Assembly (NCBI GenBank): GCA_052326585.1
Contig: JBKQLU010000005.1
Span: 1 to 64,000, forward strand
Origin: JAPLJC01 sp052326585
GTDB taxonomy: Bacteria > Desulfobacterota > Desulfobaccia > Desulfobaccales > 0-14-0-80-60-11
DNA: 64,000 bases
Direction of reading: 5' to 3'
Every line of letters begins with the position of its first letter. Positions within the stretch are counted from its first letter, which is position 1. Below, piece by piece: positions 16,512-24,643 of the stretch. The position numbers and the translations under genes are program-made. Under the pieces are notes generated by a model. The model ran no database searches, was not told the DNA's origin, and worked only from the letters and a program-made list of their open reading frames with translations.

Positions 16512-17333
16512 ATGGCAAAACGGATAATCGTCAGCACGGCAATCACCCTGGCACTAACTTTCTCTTCCAGCCTGGCCTATTCGCTACCTACGAAAACCGT
16601 CAAGAAAAAGCCGTCCTCTTGCAATACCCAGAAAGGGGATAGCGCCAAAAGCAGAACAGTCAAAAAGTCGAGTTACAGCAGGCATTCCCGGTCGGAAAGC
16701 CGCGAGGTCATGGAATCTTCCATGGTGCCGCAATCTTCCGGCGGCCGGGTCTACGAGACCCCCCCCTTGATGAAGGTCACCCCCCAACGGGATGGCGGCT
16801 TTCTTCTCGAACCCTTAGAGCCCAAGAAAAACGGGGCTGCCCTGAGCAAGCCTTCCTCCACCCGGGAAGTGGACCGGGATCAAAGCTCCCTCCCGAAGGG
16901 GGAGCACCAATACAACCGGTTTGAGCCCTGGGATTTCTCGGATCTGATCCTGGCCCAGGCCAGGTATTATCGGGACACCCCCTACGCCCGCGGCGGCTCA
17001 CTGCAGACTGGCAATGCCACTGATTGCTCCGGGTTTGTGCAATACATTTACAAAGGTTTTAAGATCAATCTGCCCCGGTCCAGCGCCGAACAGGCCCAGG
17101 TGGGCAAGGTCGTGACCCAGGATATGGATTTCTCCAAGCTGCTTCCCGGGGATCTGCTCTTCTTCCGGCGGGGCGGCCAGGTGGGACACGCCGGTATTTA
17201 CCTGGGGGGCGGCAAGATGATCCACGCCTCCAACCCTCGCAACGGGGTGACGGTCACGGATTTGCGGCAACCGTACTATGAAGGCACCTTCGTGGTGGCC
17301 AAACGCGTCTTCGAGGTGCATTACCCCAACTAG
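16512..17333 (+). CDS. Secreted NlpC/P60-family cell-wall hydrolase
   Basis: A predicted exported peptidoglycan endopeptidase (273 aa). MAKRI followed by a hydrophobic core to about residue 23 is a Sec signal peptide; residues about 25-140 are a low-complexity Ser/Lys/Pro-rich linker. The C-terminal NlpC/P60 domain (about 150-270) shows the catalytic Cys in ATDCSGFVQYIY, the His in VGHAGIYLGGGKMIHAS, and LPGDLLFFRRG. ATG 16512 follows AAGGAGGTTCTGG; an upstream in-frame ATG at 16485 lacks a site. It lies upstream of an amidoligase gene on the same strand, a pairing of interest because both act on peptide bonds. Confidence 0.88.
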   Translation: MAKRIIVSTAITLALTFSSSLAYSLPTKTVKKKPSSCNTQKGDSAKSRTVKKSSYSRHSRSESREVMESSMVPQSSGGRVYETPPLMKVTPQRDGGFLLEPLEPKKNGAALSKPSSTREVDRDQSSLPKGEHQYNRFEPWDFSDLILAQARYYRDTPYARGGSLQTGNATDCSGFVQYIYKGFKINLPRSSAEQAQVGKVVTQDMDFSKLLPGDLLFFRRGGQVGHAGIYLGGGKMIHASNPRNGVTVTDLRQPYYEGTFVVAKRVFEVHYPN

Positions 17334-17634
17334 TAATCCCCTCTGAGGGCCGGCTCTTCCCTGCCGGCGACCATTGACTAGTCCAGCCCTGGATTTTCTG
17401 TCAGGAAATGGGGAGACGTGCCCTGCTGCCAGAGAGGGTACGCCAGGAGGGGCCTGGTCCCTGCACGGGACTGGGCTTTAGCCCGGCTCCCAGGAATTAT
17501 ATTGCCCCGACCCAACGTTTGCGTTATTTTGTCTAGGAATAACTTTGACTAAAGGATTTGCTGGCGCTGGCGAGAGGCGCGGCCCCAGTGGTGAGAGCGC
17601 TTCCGCTCACCGGGATTATGGACCCAGGGAGGAA
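17334..17634. other. Noncoding spacer between NlpC/P60 and amidoligase genes
   Basis: No convincing gene is seen. GCCGGC occurs twice around an 8-base spacer near 17350-17369 and could form a hairpin after the NlpC/P60 stop, but no T tract follows. A TTG at 17545 opens the amidoligase frame earlier than the chosen start. Confidence 0.4.
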
Positions 17635-18606
17635 ATGGCCAAGGTGGGGGGCCCTGATTTGTGGGAGACCCGGCTCAAAGAGAAGCACCCCATGCTGCAG
17701 TACTTTACCGACCGGCCCTTCGGGGTCGAGATCGAGATTTTTGGGCTGAAATATTCCATCTCCACCGGCGATCGCCTGGTGATTCCACCGTACCAGATCA
17801 TGAACCGCTCCCAGGATGGCAGGCGGCTGCCGCAAGTTTTTCAAGACCAGGGACTGGTCCTGAACGGCTACTCCCCCGAGGCACCGGCTTACCAGGCCTG
17901 GTCTTTCGTCCTGGACGACACCATTAAAGGGGCCGGCGCCAGCGAACTGGTGAGTCCAGTCCTTTCCGGCCTCCAGGGCCTGACCCAGGTTTACCGGGTG
18001 CTGCTTTTAATCCAGAAGTTTCCCGAGATCCTGGCCAACGAAACTTGCGGTTTCCATGTACATCACGGAGTGGAGCGGACCGTTTACGGCAATCGGGAAC
18101 TCTTTCATTTGCTGCGGATCATTTCCATCTTTGAGGACTATATCTACCAGCTATTGCCGGAGGAGCGGCGGCAGGCCGAGACCTGCCGGCCCCTGGAGGT
18201 GGATCTCTGCGATTGGTACCGCCGGGAGGGCTGTGACCAGCCGATCCCCCGGGTGCGCGGCCTCTGGTATTCACCGGAGAACCGGGATGACCTCAAGACC
18301 CCGCGGCGCCGCAAGCTCCATCCCACCCGCTACCACGGCCTCAACCTGCACTCCTACTGGTACCGGGGCACCATCGAGTTTCGCTACTATCCTTCCGCCA
18401 TCCAGGAGCCGGAAGAATTGATGCAGTGGATCATCTTCAGCCAGTTCCTGGTGGAGTGGGGCCAAGGGCGGCGGCCAGTCCTGGAGTACGTCCGGCAGCC
18501 CAATAAATGGCTCAACACCCTGTATAAGATCTATCTAGTCGCCGGGATGCTCTCCCATATCCGCTTCCCGCTGCCGGGCGGGGAGGAAGGAGAGAAGCCA
18601 GCATGA
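17635..18606 (+). CDS. Putative amidoligase (Amidoligase_2-type COOH-NH2 ligase)
   Basis: Resembles the amidoligase family of ATP-dependent carboxylate-amine ligases related to gamma-glutamylcysteine and glutamine synthetases. Family landmarks in order: FGVEIEIFG (ExE metal-binding strand, about residue 25), DDTIKGAGASELVSPVLSG (about 95-113), CGFHVHHG (about 140), and GLNLHSYWYRGTIEFRYYPS (about 235-254) with the Asn, Glu and Arg typical of the nucleotide-binding end. Substrates of such enzymes are mostly unknown; peptide or cell-wall modification is proposed for relatives. The start is uncertain: ATG 17635 (GGGAGGAA close upstream), TTG 17545 or ATG 17692. It overlaps the next gene by 4 bp. 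Confidence 0.8.
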   Translation: MAKVGGPDLWETRLKEKHPMLQYFTDRPFGVEIEIFGLKYSISTGDRLVIPPYQIMNRSQDGRRLPQVFQDQGLVLNGYSPEAPAYQAWSFVLDDTIKGAGASELVSPVLSGLQGLTQVYRVLLLIQKFPEILANETCGFHVHHGVERTVYGNRELFHLLRIISIFEDYIYQLLPEERRQAETCRPLEVDLCDWYRREGCDQPIPRVRGLWYSPENRDDLKTPRRRKLHPTRYHGLNLHSYWYRGTIEFRYYPSAIQEPEELMQWIIFSQFLVEWGQGRRPVLEYVRQPNKWLNTLYKIYLVAGMLSHIRFPLPGGEEGEKPA

Positions 18607-18962
18607 CCAGCGGCGGCATCCAGACCCATGATTTTATCAGGCGCCTCAAGCAGGTGGAAGAAGGCAGCCTGGCACCTCTGCTCCTGGAACTGGCCCGGGA
18701 GATGGAGGCCATGATCCTGGAGATCGACAGCCCGCAACTGGAAGATATCAGGGGACTCCAGGAGAGGATGCGGCGCTTGATCGGGGACGCAAGCAGACTG
18801 CGGGCCGTTTGTGGCACCTCCGGGGAGCTTTGCGGCCAGTGCCCCTTCGGGGCCTACCTCCCTGCCGGGTTTCCTTACGCTTCGGAAAAACAGGCCTTGT
18901 GTATTCCCTGGATTGCGCTGGTGCATCCGATCCCGGAGGAAGCCCCGGCCGCGGAGGGTTAA
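18603..18962 (+). CDS. Small Cys-containing protein coupled to the amidoligase
   Basis: No family recognised (119 aa). The N-terminal two thirds are helical and acidic (LLLELAREMEAMILEID, QLEDIRGLQERMRRLIGDA). The C-terminal part has four Cys in CGTSGELCGQCPFG and a later CIPW, which could bind a metal. Its ATG overlaps the amidoligase stop (ATGA), so the two are translationally coupled and probably act together as enzyme and partner or substrate; that role is inference. A terminator-like hairpin follows at 19028. Confidence 0.72.
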   Translation: MTSGGIQTHDFIRRLKQVEEGSLAPLLLELAREMEAMILEIDSPQLEDIRGLQERMRRLIGDASRLRAVCGTSGELCGQCPFGAYLPAGFPYASEKQALCIPWIALVHPIPEEAPAAEG

Positions 18963-19027
18963 GCGGCTTTATGGGATCCATCTCAGCCTGATTCGGCGTC
19001 CGGCTTGGCTCAGCGGCAAGTCTGCCA

Positions 19028-19065
19028 GTCAGCGCCTGGTGGCAGGCCCCCTGACCATTTTTTTT
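19028..19065 (+). terminator. Intrinsic terminator after the amidoligase pair
   Basis: Outer stem GTCAG/CTGAC (19028-19032 with 19051-19055) and inner stem CCTG/CAGG (19035-19038 with 19043-19046) are followed by CA and eight T residues (19058-19065). It lies 65 bp past the stop of the small protein and would end that operon. Interior-loop asymmetry lowers confidence. Confidence 0.55.
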
Positions 19066-19211
19066 GCCGGGCCGTCAGGGCTTAATTTCAATAGATTTTC
19101 TAAGAAATGCGCTAGCAATTTCGCCGGCTCATGTCCGAGGCCAGTTGCGCTCTCGATGGTTCCAGGCGCCCGGCGAGCGGCCACTAGGACGGTGGCCGGG
19201 GAGAAGGGCTG

Positions 19212-21737
19212 ATGGCTAACGCCCTGGTCATTTTAGTCTATCTGGCGGCTGCATCGATCCAACTCATCGCGGCGTATTCCGCCCTGAGGCTCATCCGGGT
19301 CACCGGCAGAAGCCCGGCCTGGCTCTTGATCTCCGCGGCCTTCTGCCTCATGGCGATGCGCCGCCTCATCCTGCTCGGTTACCACCTGACCGGCTTCCAG
19401 CCCATCCCCTTTTCCCTCTGGCAGGACGGCCTGACCCTGGCGATTTCGGCGGCGCTGCTGGCCGGTATCCTCAGCATCTCTCCCCTGGTGTTGGTCATCA
19501 AGCGCGCCGCGGCCCTGGAGTTCTCCAAAAAAGAGTTGGAGGCGGAAAGGCAGCGGCTCTATGGCGTGTTAGACGGGTTGCCGGCCATGGTGCACGTGGC
19601 GGGGCCCGATTTTTTCCTTCGTTTCGGCAACCGCTTCTTCCGCGAGAACTATGGGGACTGGGAAGGGAAACGCTGTTTTGAGCTGTTGGCGGGGAGGACG
19701 GAGCCTTGCGCCGCCTGCCCGGCCCTCAAGGTCTTCGCCACCCAGGCTGTCGCGGAAGTGGAATGGACCGACGCGCCGCACCAGCGAACCTACCAGATGT
19801 ACTATTATCCCTTGAGGGACCCGGACGGCACTCCCCTGGCCCTCACCCTGGGCATCGACATCAGCGGACGCAAGCTGGCCGAGGGGAACCTGAAGGAGCA
19901 GGAGCGGGAATACCGTCGGCTGGTGCGCGCCATCCCGGCGGTGGTCTTTAAGGGTTATGAGGATTGGTCCATCGACTTCTTCGATAACGAGATTGAAACA
20001 CTTACCGGATATAAGAAGGAGGACTTCGCCTCCCGCCGCCTGAAATGGTCCGATCTCGTCCTGGAGGAGGATCGGGGCGGCGAATACAAACAGGCATTTA
20101 TCAATGCCTTGAAGGAAGACGGCCGATTTATCCGGGAATACCGCATCCGCACCAAGGATGGCCGCATCCTGTGGATCGAGGGCCGGGGCCAGATAGTCTT
20201 TCGGCCGGACGGCCAGATCGACCATGTCACCGGGGTGTTATACGACGTCAGCGAGCGCCGGGCCAACCGGGAGGCCTTGCTCCAAAGTGAGTCCCGGCTG
20301 GCCAAGGCGCAGCAGCTCGCTGAACTGGGGCACTGGGAATTGAACCTCCGGTCCGGCGAGATGATCTGGTCCCCTGAATTATACCGCATCTGCGGGGTGG
20401 ATCAGGGGAGCTTCGTTCCATCGCTGGCAGCGAGTTTGAGTTTGGTGCACCCGGAGGATAAGGCGCGGGTGAGAGATAGCTTGAAGCGGGCCCTGGCTGG
20501 AGAAGGGCCGTTTTCTCAAATTGGCCGCCTGGTGCGGCCGGACGGGGCCATCCGGTATTTTCATACCCAGGCGGAAGCCGTCCGGGACGAACATGGGAAA
20601 CTGTGGCGCATGGTGGGGACGGTCCAGGATATCACCGAACGCCGGATTGCCGTAATGCGGCTCACGGAAAGCGAAGCGCGCTTCCGGGCCGTCTTCGAGC
20701 GGGCCCCCCTGGGCATCGGCCTGTTTGACCTGCAAGGGCGCTTCCTGAGCGCCAATAAGGTCTTTCAGGAGATGCTGGGATACGCTGAGGATGAATTGAG
20801 GGGCAAGCCCATTGCGGAAATTTCCCATGCCGATGATCGGCAGAGGACCATGGAAGTTTTCCAGGAAATGGCCTCCGGGCGGCAGGAGGGCTACCAGATG
20901 GAAAAGCGCTACCGCCGGAAAACCGGCCAATATTTATGGGCCCGGGTGACCGCTTCCCTGGTGCATGACTCCGAGGGACAACCCTTATATGCGGTGGGGA
21001 TGGTGGAGGACATCACCCAGAGAAGACAGGCGGAGACGCGGCTGCAAGAGTCGCAGGAGACATTGCGCCACCTGGCCTCTCAGTTGATGTCGGCGCAGGA
21101 GGACGAACGCAAGCGGATCTCCGGGGAATTGCACGATGAACTGGGGCAGGCCTTGCTGGTCTTGAAACTCCAGACCAGGGAGATCGAGAAGGGGTTGGCG
21201 CCGGAGGAGCAGCGGCTCCGGGAAGAATGCCAGGGGATGCTGGCCAATCTGGACCAGGTGGTGGACAAGGTCCGGCGTCTCTCCCATGACCTGAGCCCCA
21301 TGATCCTGGAGGATCTGGGCCTGTCCGCGGCCTTGAAGCATATGCTTCGAGAATTCAGCAAACATAATCACCTGGAGTGCGAATTCCAGGAAATCGACAT
21401 TGATGAGCTGTTTCCCCAGGAGGCGCAAGTCGCCATCTACCGCATCTTTCAGGAATGCCTGACCAATATCGGCAAGCATTCCCAGGCCACCAGGCTGGAG
21501 GTGGCCATCGCCAAGGGGCCGGACCGGGTCTCCTTCCTCATCCGGGACAACGGCAAGGGGTACCGGGTAGAGGCGCGACGCCGGGGCCAGGGTCTGGGAC
21601 TGGTGGCCATGGAGGAACGGGCCCGGATGGTGGGTGGGGACCTGTCCGTACAAAGCCGGGAGGGCCAGGGCGCCAGTATTTCCTTCGAGATTCCTTATGC
21701 TTCCCAGAAGCGTCAGAGATCATTGCAGAAGCAGTAG
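19212..21737 (+). CDS. Membrane-anchored multi-PAS sensor histidine kinase (NarL/HisKA_3 type)
   Basis: An 841-aa sensor kinase of the class that phosphorylates LuxR-type response regulators. Three membrane helices lie at about 3-22, 34-54 and 72-96, then a coiled linker, then four PAS/PAC units (about 112-225, 235-350, 358-478, 488-610; PAC ends such as DISGRK, DVSERR, DITERR, DITQRR). The first PAS has a CAAC pair. The HisKA_3 dimerisation region contains ERKRISGELHDELGQ with His641 as phosphoacceptor; the ATPase domain follows (QECLTNIGKHSQA, RDNGKGY, GLGLVAMEERA). No response regulator is adjacent, so it is an orphan here; the input signal is unknown. Confidence 0.92.
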   Translation: MANALVILVYLAAASIQLIAAYSALRLIRVTGRSPAWLLISAAFCLMAMRRLILLGYHLTGFQPIPFSLWQDGLTLAISAALLAGILSISPLVLVIKRAAALEFSKKELEAERQRLYGVLDGLPAMVHVAGPDFFLRFGNRFFRENYGDWEGKRCFELLAGRTEPCAACPALKVFATQAVAEVEWTDAPHQRTYQMYYYPLRDPDGTPLALTLGIDISGRKLAEGNLKEQEREYRRLVRAIPAVVFKGYEDWSIDFFDNEIETLTGYKKEDFASRRLKWSDLVLEEDRGGEYKQAFINALKEDGRFIREYRIRTKDGRILWIEGRGQIVFRPDGQIDHVTGVLYDVSERRANREALLQSESRLAKAQQLAELGHWELNLRSGEMIWSPELYRICGVDQGSFVPSLAASLSLVHPEDKARVRDSLKRALAGEGPFSQIGRLVRPDGAIRYFHTQAEAVRDEHGKLWRMVGTVQDITERRIAVMRLTESEARFRAVFERAPLGIGLFDLQGRFLSANKVFQEMLGYAEDELRGKPIAEISHADDRQRTMEVFQEMASGRQEGYQMEKRYRRKTGQYLWARVTASLVHDSEGQPLYAVGMVEDITQRRQAETRLQESQETLRHLASQLMSAQEDERKRISGELHDELGQALLVLKLQTREIEKGLAPEEQRLREECQGMLANLDQVVDKVRRLSHDLSPMILEDLGLSAALKHMLREFSKHNHLECEFQEIDIDELFPQEAQVAIYRIFQECLTNIGKHSQATRLEVAIAKGPDRVSFLIRDNGKGYRVEARRRGQGLGLVAMEERARMVGGDLSVQSREGQGASISFEIPYASQKRQRSLQKQ

Positions 21738-21795
21738 AAGTTATTTCCACACCTCGCTCTATCCCCTAAATAGCCAGCTTAAGTCCACCAAAATG

Positions 21796-21823
21796 CGAGA
21801 TTCTGCGGGGCGCGCCGTATGAC
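21796..21823. repeat. Fragment of GAGATTCTGCG.GGCGCGCCG-type repeat
   Basis: GCGAGATTCTGCGGGGCGCG followed by CCGTATGAC matches, with few differences, a segment at 23961-23990, and its reverse complement resembles the start of the longer GTCATTCTGAGCGCAGCG repeats at 60424 and 60770. It is a short dispersed element fragment. Confidence 0.5.
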
Positions 21824-21837
21824 TTTCTTCCCTCTCG

Positions 21838-21974
21838 TTCCCAAGCTCCAGCTTGGGAACGCCCCCATGGCGCCAAGCTCCGCTTGGCGAGGGCCTGCTT
21901 GCCTCAGGGCGGGCCTGTATGAGCAAAACAAGAGCTTTGCGTTAAAATGGGTTCCCAAGCCGGAGCTTGGGAAC
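21838..21974. repeat. REP-like palindromes (GTTCCCAAGC...GCTTGGGAAC)
   Basis: GTTCCCAAGCT and AGCTTGGGAAC form a hairpin at about 21838-21861, a shorter CGCCAAGC/GCTTGGCG hairpin follows at about 21870-21890, and a second GTTCCCAAGC/GCTTGGGAAC hairpin lies at 21951-21974. Palindromes of this type are dispersed in many bacterial genomes. The 301-bp region 21738-22038 holds no other recognisable gene; the open frame through the repeat is not considered real. Confidence 0.7.
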
Positions 21975-22038
21975 CAGAATCCCCCCGGCGGGCCGGCTAA
22001 AGCCTGCGGCTACCGGAATATCTAAATGAAAGATGAAA

Positions 22039-22404
22039 CTAAAAGGGCAGGGCGCTTCCCAGGAAGGCGTGCAGGTTCCGGAGCAGGAGGGCGGCGTTGG
22101 GGGCCGGCAGGTCCCAGAGGACCAGGAGCATGGCCCCCATGACCCCCTGGCCCCAGGAGCAGCTGCACTTGACGGTGGCCGGCAGCTTTGGGGCGCCCAG
22201 GATGGCGGTGAGGTCGGCGACCATTTCCCGGCCCAGGGTGGAGGCGGCGACGTTCAGGGAGATCTGGTCGGAATAGAGGGTCAGGGAGAACTCCACTTCC
22301 TCGGGGGCGCCGGCGGCCCCGGCGCCCCGGGCCCGCCCTTCCAGGAAGGCCACCTTGCGGCGCCGTTCCTGACGGTCAAGGATTATCTGCCATTTGGGGG
22401 ACAT
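22039..22404 (-). CDS. Small unknown protein, possible paralogue of the one at 24045-24572
   Basis: No known family (121 aa). The sequence shares a pattern with the protein encoded at 24045-24572: a WQ strand and RQE..RR near the start, LEG, an SL.V strand, an L..LLG.P turn, and LLV.W...P......L...LG.ALP at the C terminus. That shared pattern supports a real gene and suggests one small beta/alpha domain. There is no signal peptide and no strong ribosome binding site, so the start is uncertain. No catalytic motif is recognised. Confidence 0.62.
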   Translation of the reverse strand: MSPKWQIILDRQERRRKVAFLEGRARGAGAAGAPEEVEFSLTLYSDQISLNVAASTLGREMVADLTAILGAPKLPATVKCSCSWGQGVMGAMLLVLWDLPAPNAALLLRNLHAFLGSALPF

Positions 22405-22606
22405 GGGATAAAGTCTGCTTTCAGCTTTCAGCTATCAGCCAGTGTTAAGGCCCGGTTGCCAATGAAAGCCGCGCCTTATGAATCACGAAGCAAATTATAA
22501 CGCCTTTAACCCAATGGTGTCCGGCAGAAGATTTTCCATAAGGGCTGGCGAATGAAAATCGAAAAATGTAGCCCCAAACCCTTAGACAAACCCGCAAACG
22601 CCAAAA

Positions 22607-22635
22607 CCCCCTCTCCCCCGTTGGGGGAGAGGGGG
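22607..22635. repeat. Perfect 13-bp C/G hairpin repeat
   Basis: CCCCCTCTCCCCC (22607-22619) pairs perfectly with GGGGGAGAGGGGG (22623-22635) around a 3-base loop. Close relatives occur at 30402-30428 and 50101-50187. The surrounding gap 22405-22757 contains no supported gene; a small open frame through the hairpin is treated as a repeat artefact. Confidence 0.7.
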
Positions 22636-22757
22636 GAAAAGCAAGATAGATCCAATAATTAATAAATGGGGATTTGGCAGCCCATATTACATGGCAGGTC
22701 AGCAATTACCTTGTCGGACGGTAATGCCCCAAACCAGGTAAGCCTTTTGCCGCAAAA

Positions 22758-22781
22758 AAAAAAGCGAAGTTTGGCTTTTTT
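22758..22781 (-). terminator. Terminator candidate of the metallo-beta-lactamase gene
   Basis: AAAAAAGC (22758-22765) and GCTTTTTT (22774-22781) form a stem with an 8-base loop; on the minus strand the stem ends in a run of about ten T. It lies 40 bp past the stop of the gene at 22822. The stem is A/T rich, so strength is uncertain; it could act in both directions. Confidence 0.5.
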
Positions 22782-22821
22782 GCCTTAGGTGACAACTGAT
22801 AGCTGCTATCTGACGGTTTTT

Positions 22822-23814
22822 TTACATCAACTTTTTCAGGCGGGCGGCAAAGCCTGGAAGCTTAAGGGCCTCCGCCGTCCTGCCCAGGCCCAGGAGGGCG
22901 AAGCCTTTGCCGGTCAGGGCCTCGTCCAGGTCGGGGGCGTGTTTGAGAATCTTGTCGAAGCAGGCCAGGGCCTCGTCGTAGTGCTGCAATTCGGTGAGGG
23001 TGGTGCCTTTATAGACCAGGGCTTCAACATTGCCCGGGTCCAGCAGCAGGGCGACATTGTAACATTCCAGGGCCCTTTCCGGGCGGCCGGCATCGGCCAG
23101 CATCCGGGCCGCGTCCAGATAGGGGCGGCGCTGGTCTTCCTCTATCGACTTGCGGGTTTCCAGATAGGCGTTGAGCACGTGGGCCTCGCCGTCGGAGAAG
23201 GCGGGCTGGCCGTGGCCCGGCAGCAGGAAGTCGATCTGGTAAGGCACCAGGCGGCCCAGGGAGGCGATGAGTTGGTCCATGCTGCCCAGACTCTTATCGG
23301 CGTCAGACAAGACATTTTCCATGGGAGAGCTGGGAAAGACCGTATCCCCGGAGAAGAGAAGGCGCCGTTCTCGTTCGTAGATGCAGATGTCGCCCCGGGT
23401 GTGTCCCGGGGTGTGGATCACCTCGAGGAGATGGCTTCCCGCCTGGAGGCGCTCGCCGCCCCGGAGAATCACCACCTGGTCGGCCCGGCCGGCCTTCTCC
23501 ATGATCTGCATGAAGGGCACGTTGCGAAAATTGATGTGGGGCAGGGTGTCCATGTGCCCATAGACCTTGGGGTTGCACCAGTCGAAGAGCTCGCCCATGC
23601 CGCCGACGTGGTCGAAGTGGCAGTGGGTGATGAAGATCTGTTCCAGGAGGGAGAGATCGAAGACGTCGCTAAGTTCATGGAGGATACCGTAGAAGTTGCC
23701 GGCGTCTATAAGGGTGCGGCCTTCATTGAGGACGTAAACATTGCTGCTCATGCCCGCTTCTTCAACCCACCAGATGCCCGCAAGCAAGGGGTCATATTCG
23801 CCCAGATGGATCAT
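22822..23814 (-). CDS. Metallo-beta-lactamase-fold hydrolase with C-terminal TPR repeats
   Basis: A 330-aa cytoplasmic protein. The hydrolase domain has the metal-site motifs THCHFDHVGG (about residues 63-72), HTPGHT (about 134), FSGD (about 153) and PGHG (about 200), as in glyoxalase II-like enzymes. Residues about 230-315 are TPR-like units (ALECYNVALLLDPGNVEAL, ALACFDKILKHAPDLDEAL), an unusual addition suggesting protein-protein contacts. Substrate unknown. It is flanked on the same strand by two small unknown proteins that resemble each other. Confidence 0.85.
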   Translation of the reverse strand: MIHLGEYDPLLAGIWWVEEAGMSSNVYVLNEGRTLIDAGNFYGILHELSDVFDLSLLEQIFITHCHFDHVGGMGELFDWCNPKVYGHMDTLPHINFRNVPFMQIMEKAGRADQVVILRGGERLQAGSHLLEVIHTPGHTRGDICIYERERRLLFSGDTVFPSSPMENVLSDADKSLGSMDQLIASLGRLVPYQIDFLLPGHGQPAFSDGEAHVLNAYLETRKSIEEDQRRPYLDAARMLADAGRPERALECYNVALLLDPGNVEALVYKGTTLTELQHYDEALACFDKILKHAPDLDEALTGKGFALLGLGRTAEALKLPGFAARLKKLM

Positions 23815-23960
23815 GGCTCCTCCTGAAAGGCCGGTAAAATCTCTGCTTCTATTTTACCTGGACGCCGGCGATAAGCAATCTCCGCACCGCGCTGGTCCGG
23901 GGTGACATTAGGGCTTGACGGAGCTGGAAGCCCTGGCAAAACTCGTTTTCACTGCCAGAT

Positions 23961-24024
23961 ATGAGATTCTGCGCGGCGCGCCGAATGACAATTTTGGGCA
24001 GAGCGAGGGTTGGCAATAGCTTCC
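23961..24024. repeat. Partial copy of the GTCATTC-type dispersed repeat
   Basis: ATGAGATTCTGCGCGGCGCG followed by CCGAATGAC matches 21796-21823, and GGGTTGGCAATAGCTTC (about 24006-24022) matches the inner part of the repeat at 60424-60592. It lies in the 230-bp gap upstream of the metallo-beta-lactamase gene, which shows no gene. Confidence 0.5.
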
Positions 24025-24044
24025 AGGTAGATAACCATCAACTT

Positions 24045-24572
24045 TTATTCTCTTATGGCGCCTGCAGGCAAGGCCCGCCCCAGAATCTTCCCCAGCCGCT
24101 TGATCATCTCCCCACGCCCGGTTGGGGTAAAATGCCACTCCACCAGAAGCAGGGCGCCTTCCTCGTCGAGCTGGCTGCCGCCCACCTGTACCCGGGGCGG
24201 GGCCGCCGGTGGCCCCAGAAGTCCGGCCAGATATTGCCAAAGCCGCTCGCCATCAAAGTCCCGGCTCACCTCCAGGGAGAGGTAATCGGGACCGGCCACC
24301 GCGAAGAACAAGAGCGGATCGGGATAAGGGCGCGCGTACGGGGGATGAGCCTGGCCTTCCAGGATGAGGCGCCGGGAGCGGGCCTCCTGGCGCAGGATGG
24401 TGAACTGCCAATTTTCCGGCAACGCGGCTTCCTTTGCGGTACTAGCTTCGATTTTAACCGGTTTCCCGGGAGGTGTCAAATGGCAGGCCCGGGGGCGGCG
24501 GCTGGCCAAGGTCGTCGTGCCTTTTTTCACTAGGGCGGCGGCAGAACCCTTGACAGGGATTGGCAGAGACAA
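24045..24572 (-). CDS. Small unknown protein, possible paralogue of the one at 22039-22404
   Basis: No known family (up to 175 aa from a TTG start; the true start may lie further in). Residues from about 54 (ENWQFTILRQEARSRRLILEG) to the end (ALLLVEWHFTP, LGKILGRALPAG) follow the same pattern as the 22039-22404 protein. There are no membrane segments. Co-orientation with the metallo-beta-lactamase/TPR gene suggests a loose functional neighbourhood, but the 230-bp gap argues against a tight operon. Confidence 0.6.
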   Translation of the reverse strand: MSLPIPVKGSAAALVKKGTTTLASRRPRACHLTPPGKPVKIEASTAKEAALPENWQFTILRQEARSRRLILEGQAHPPYARPYPDPLLFFAVAGPDYLSLEVSRDFDGERLWQYLAGLLGPPAAPPRVQVGGSQLDEEGALLLVEWHFTPTGRGEMIKRLGKILGRALPAGAIRE

Positions 24573-24643
24573 TAAAATTTAACATTCTGCTTGATCTCCC
24601 GAGATTTGCTGAAAAAATCAACGATTAAAATAAGGTGATAGCA

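Noticed and set aside
21819..22025. 68-codon open frame through the GTTCCCAAGC palindromes
   Set aside because: The peptide (FPLVPKLQLGNA) is just the translated repeat, a common annotation artefact.
22445..22705. 86-codon minus-strand open frame
   Set aside because: It runs through the C/G hairpin repeat (PPSPPTGERG); no ribosome binding site or conserved domain.
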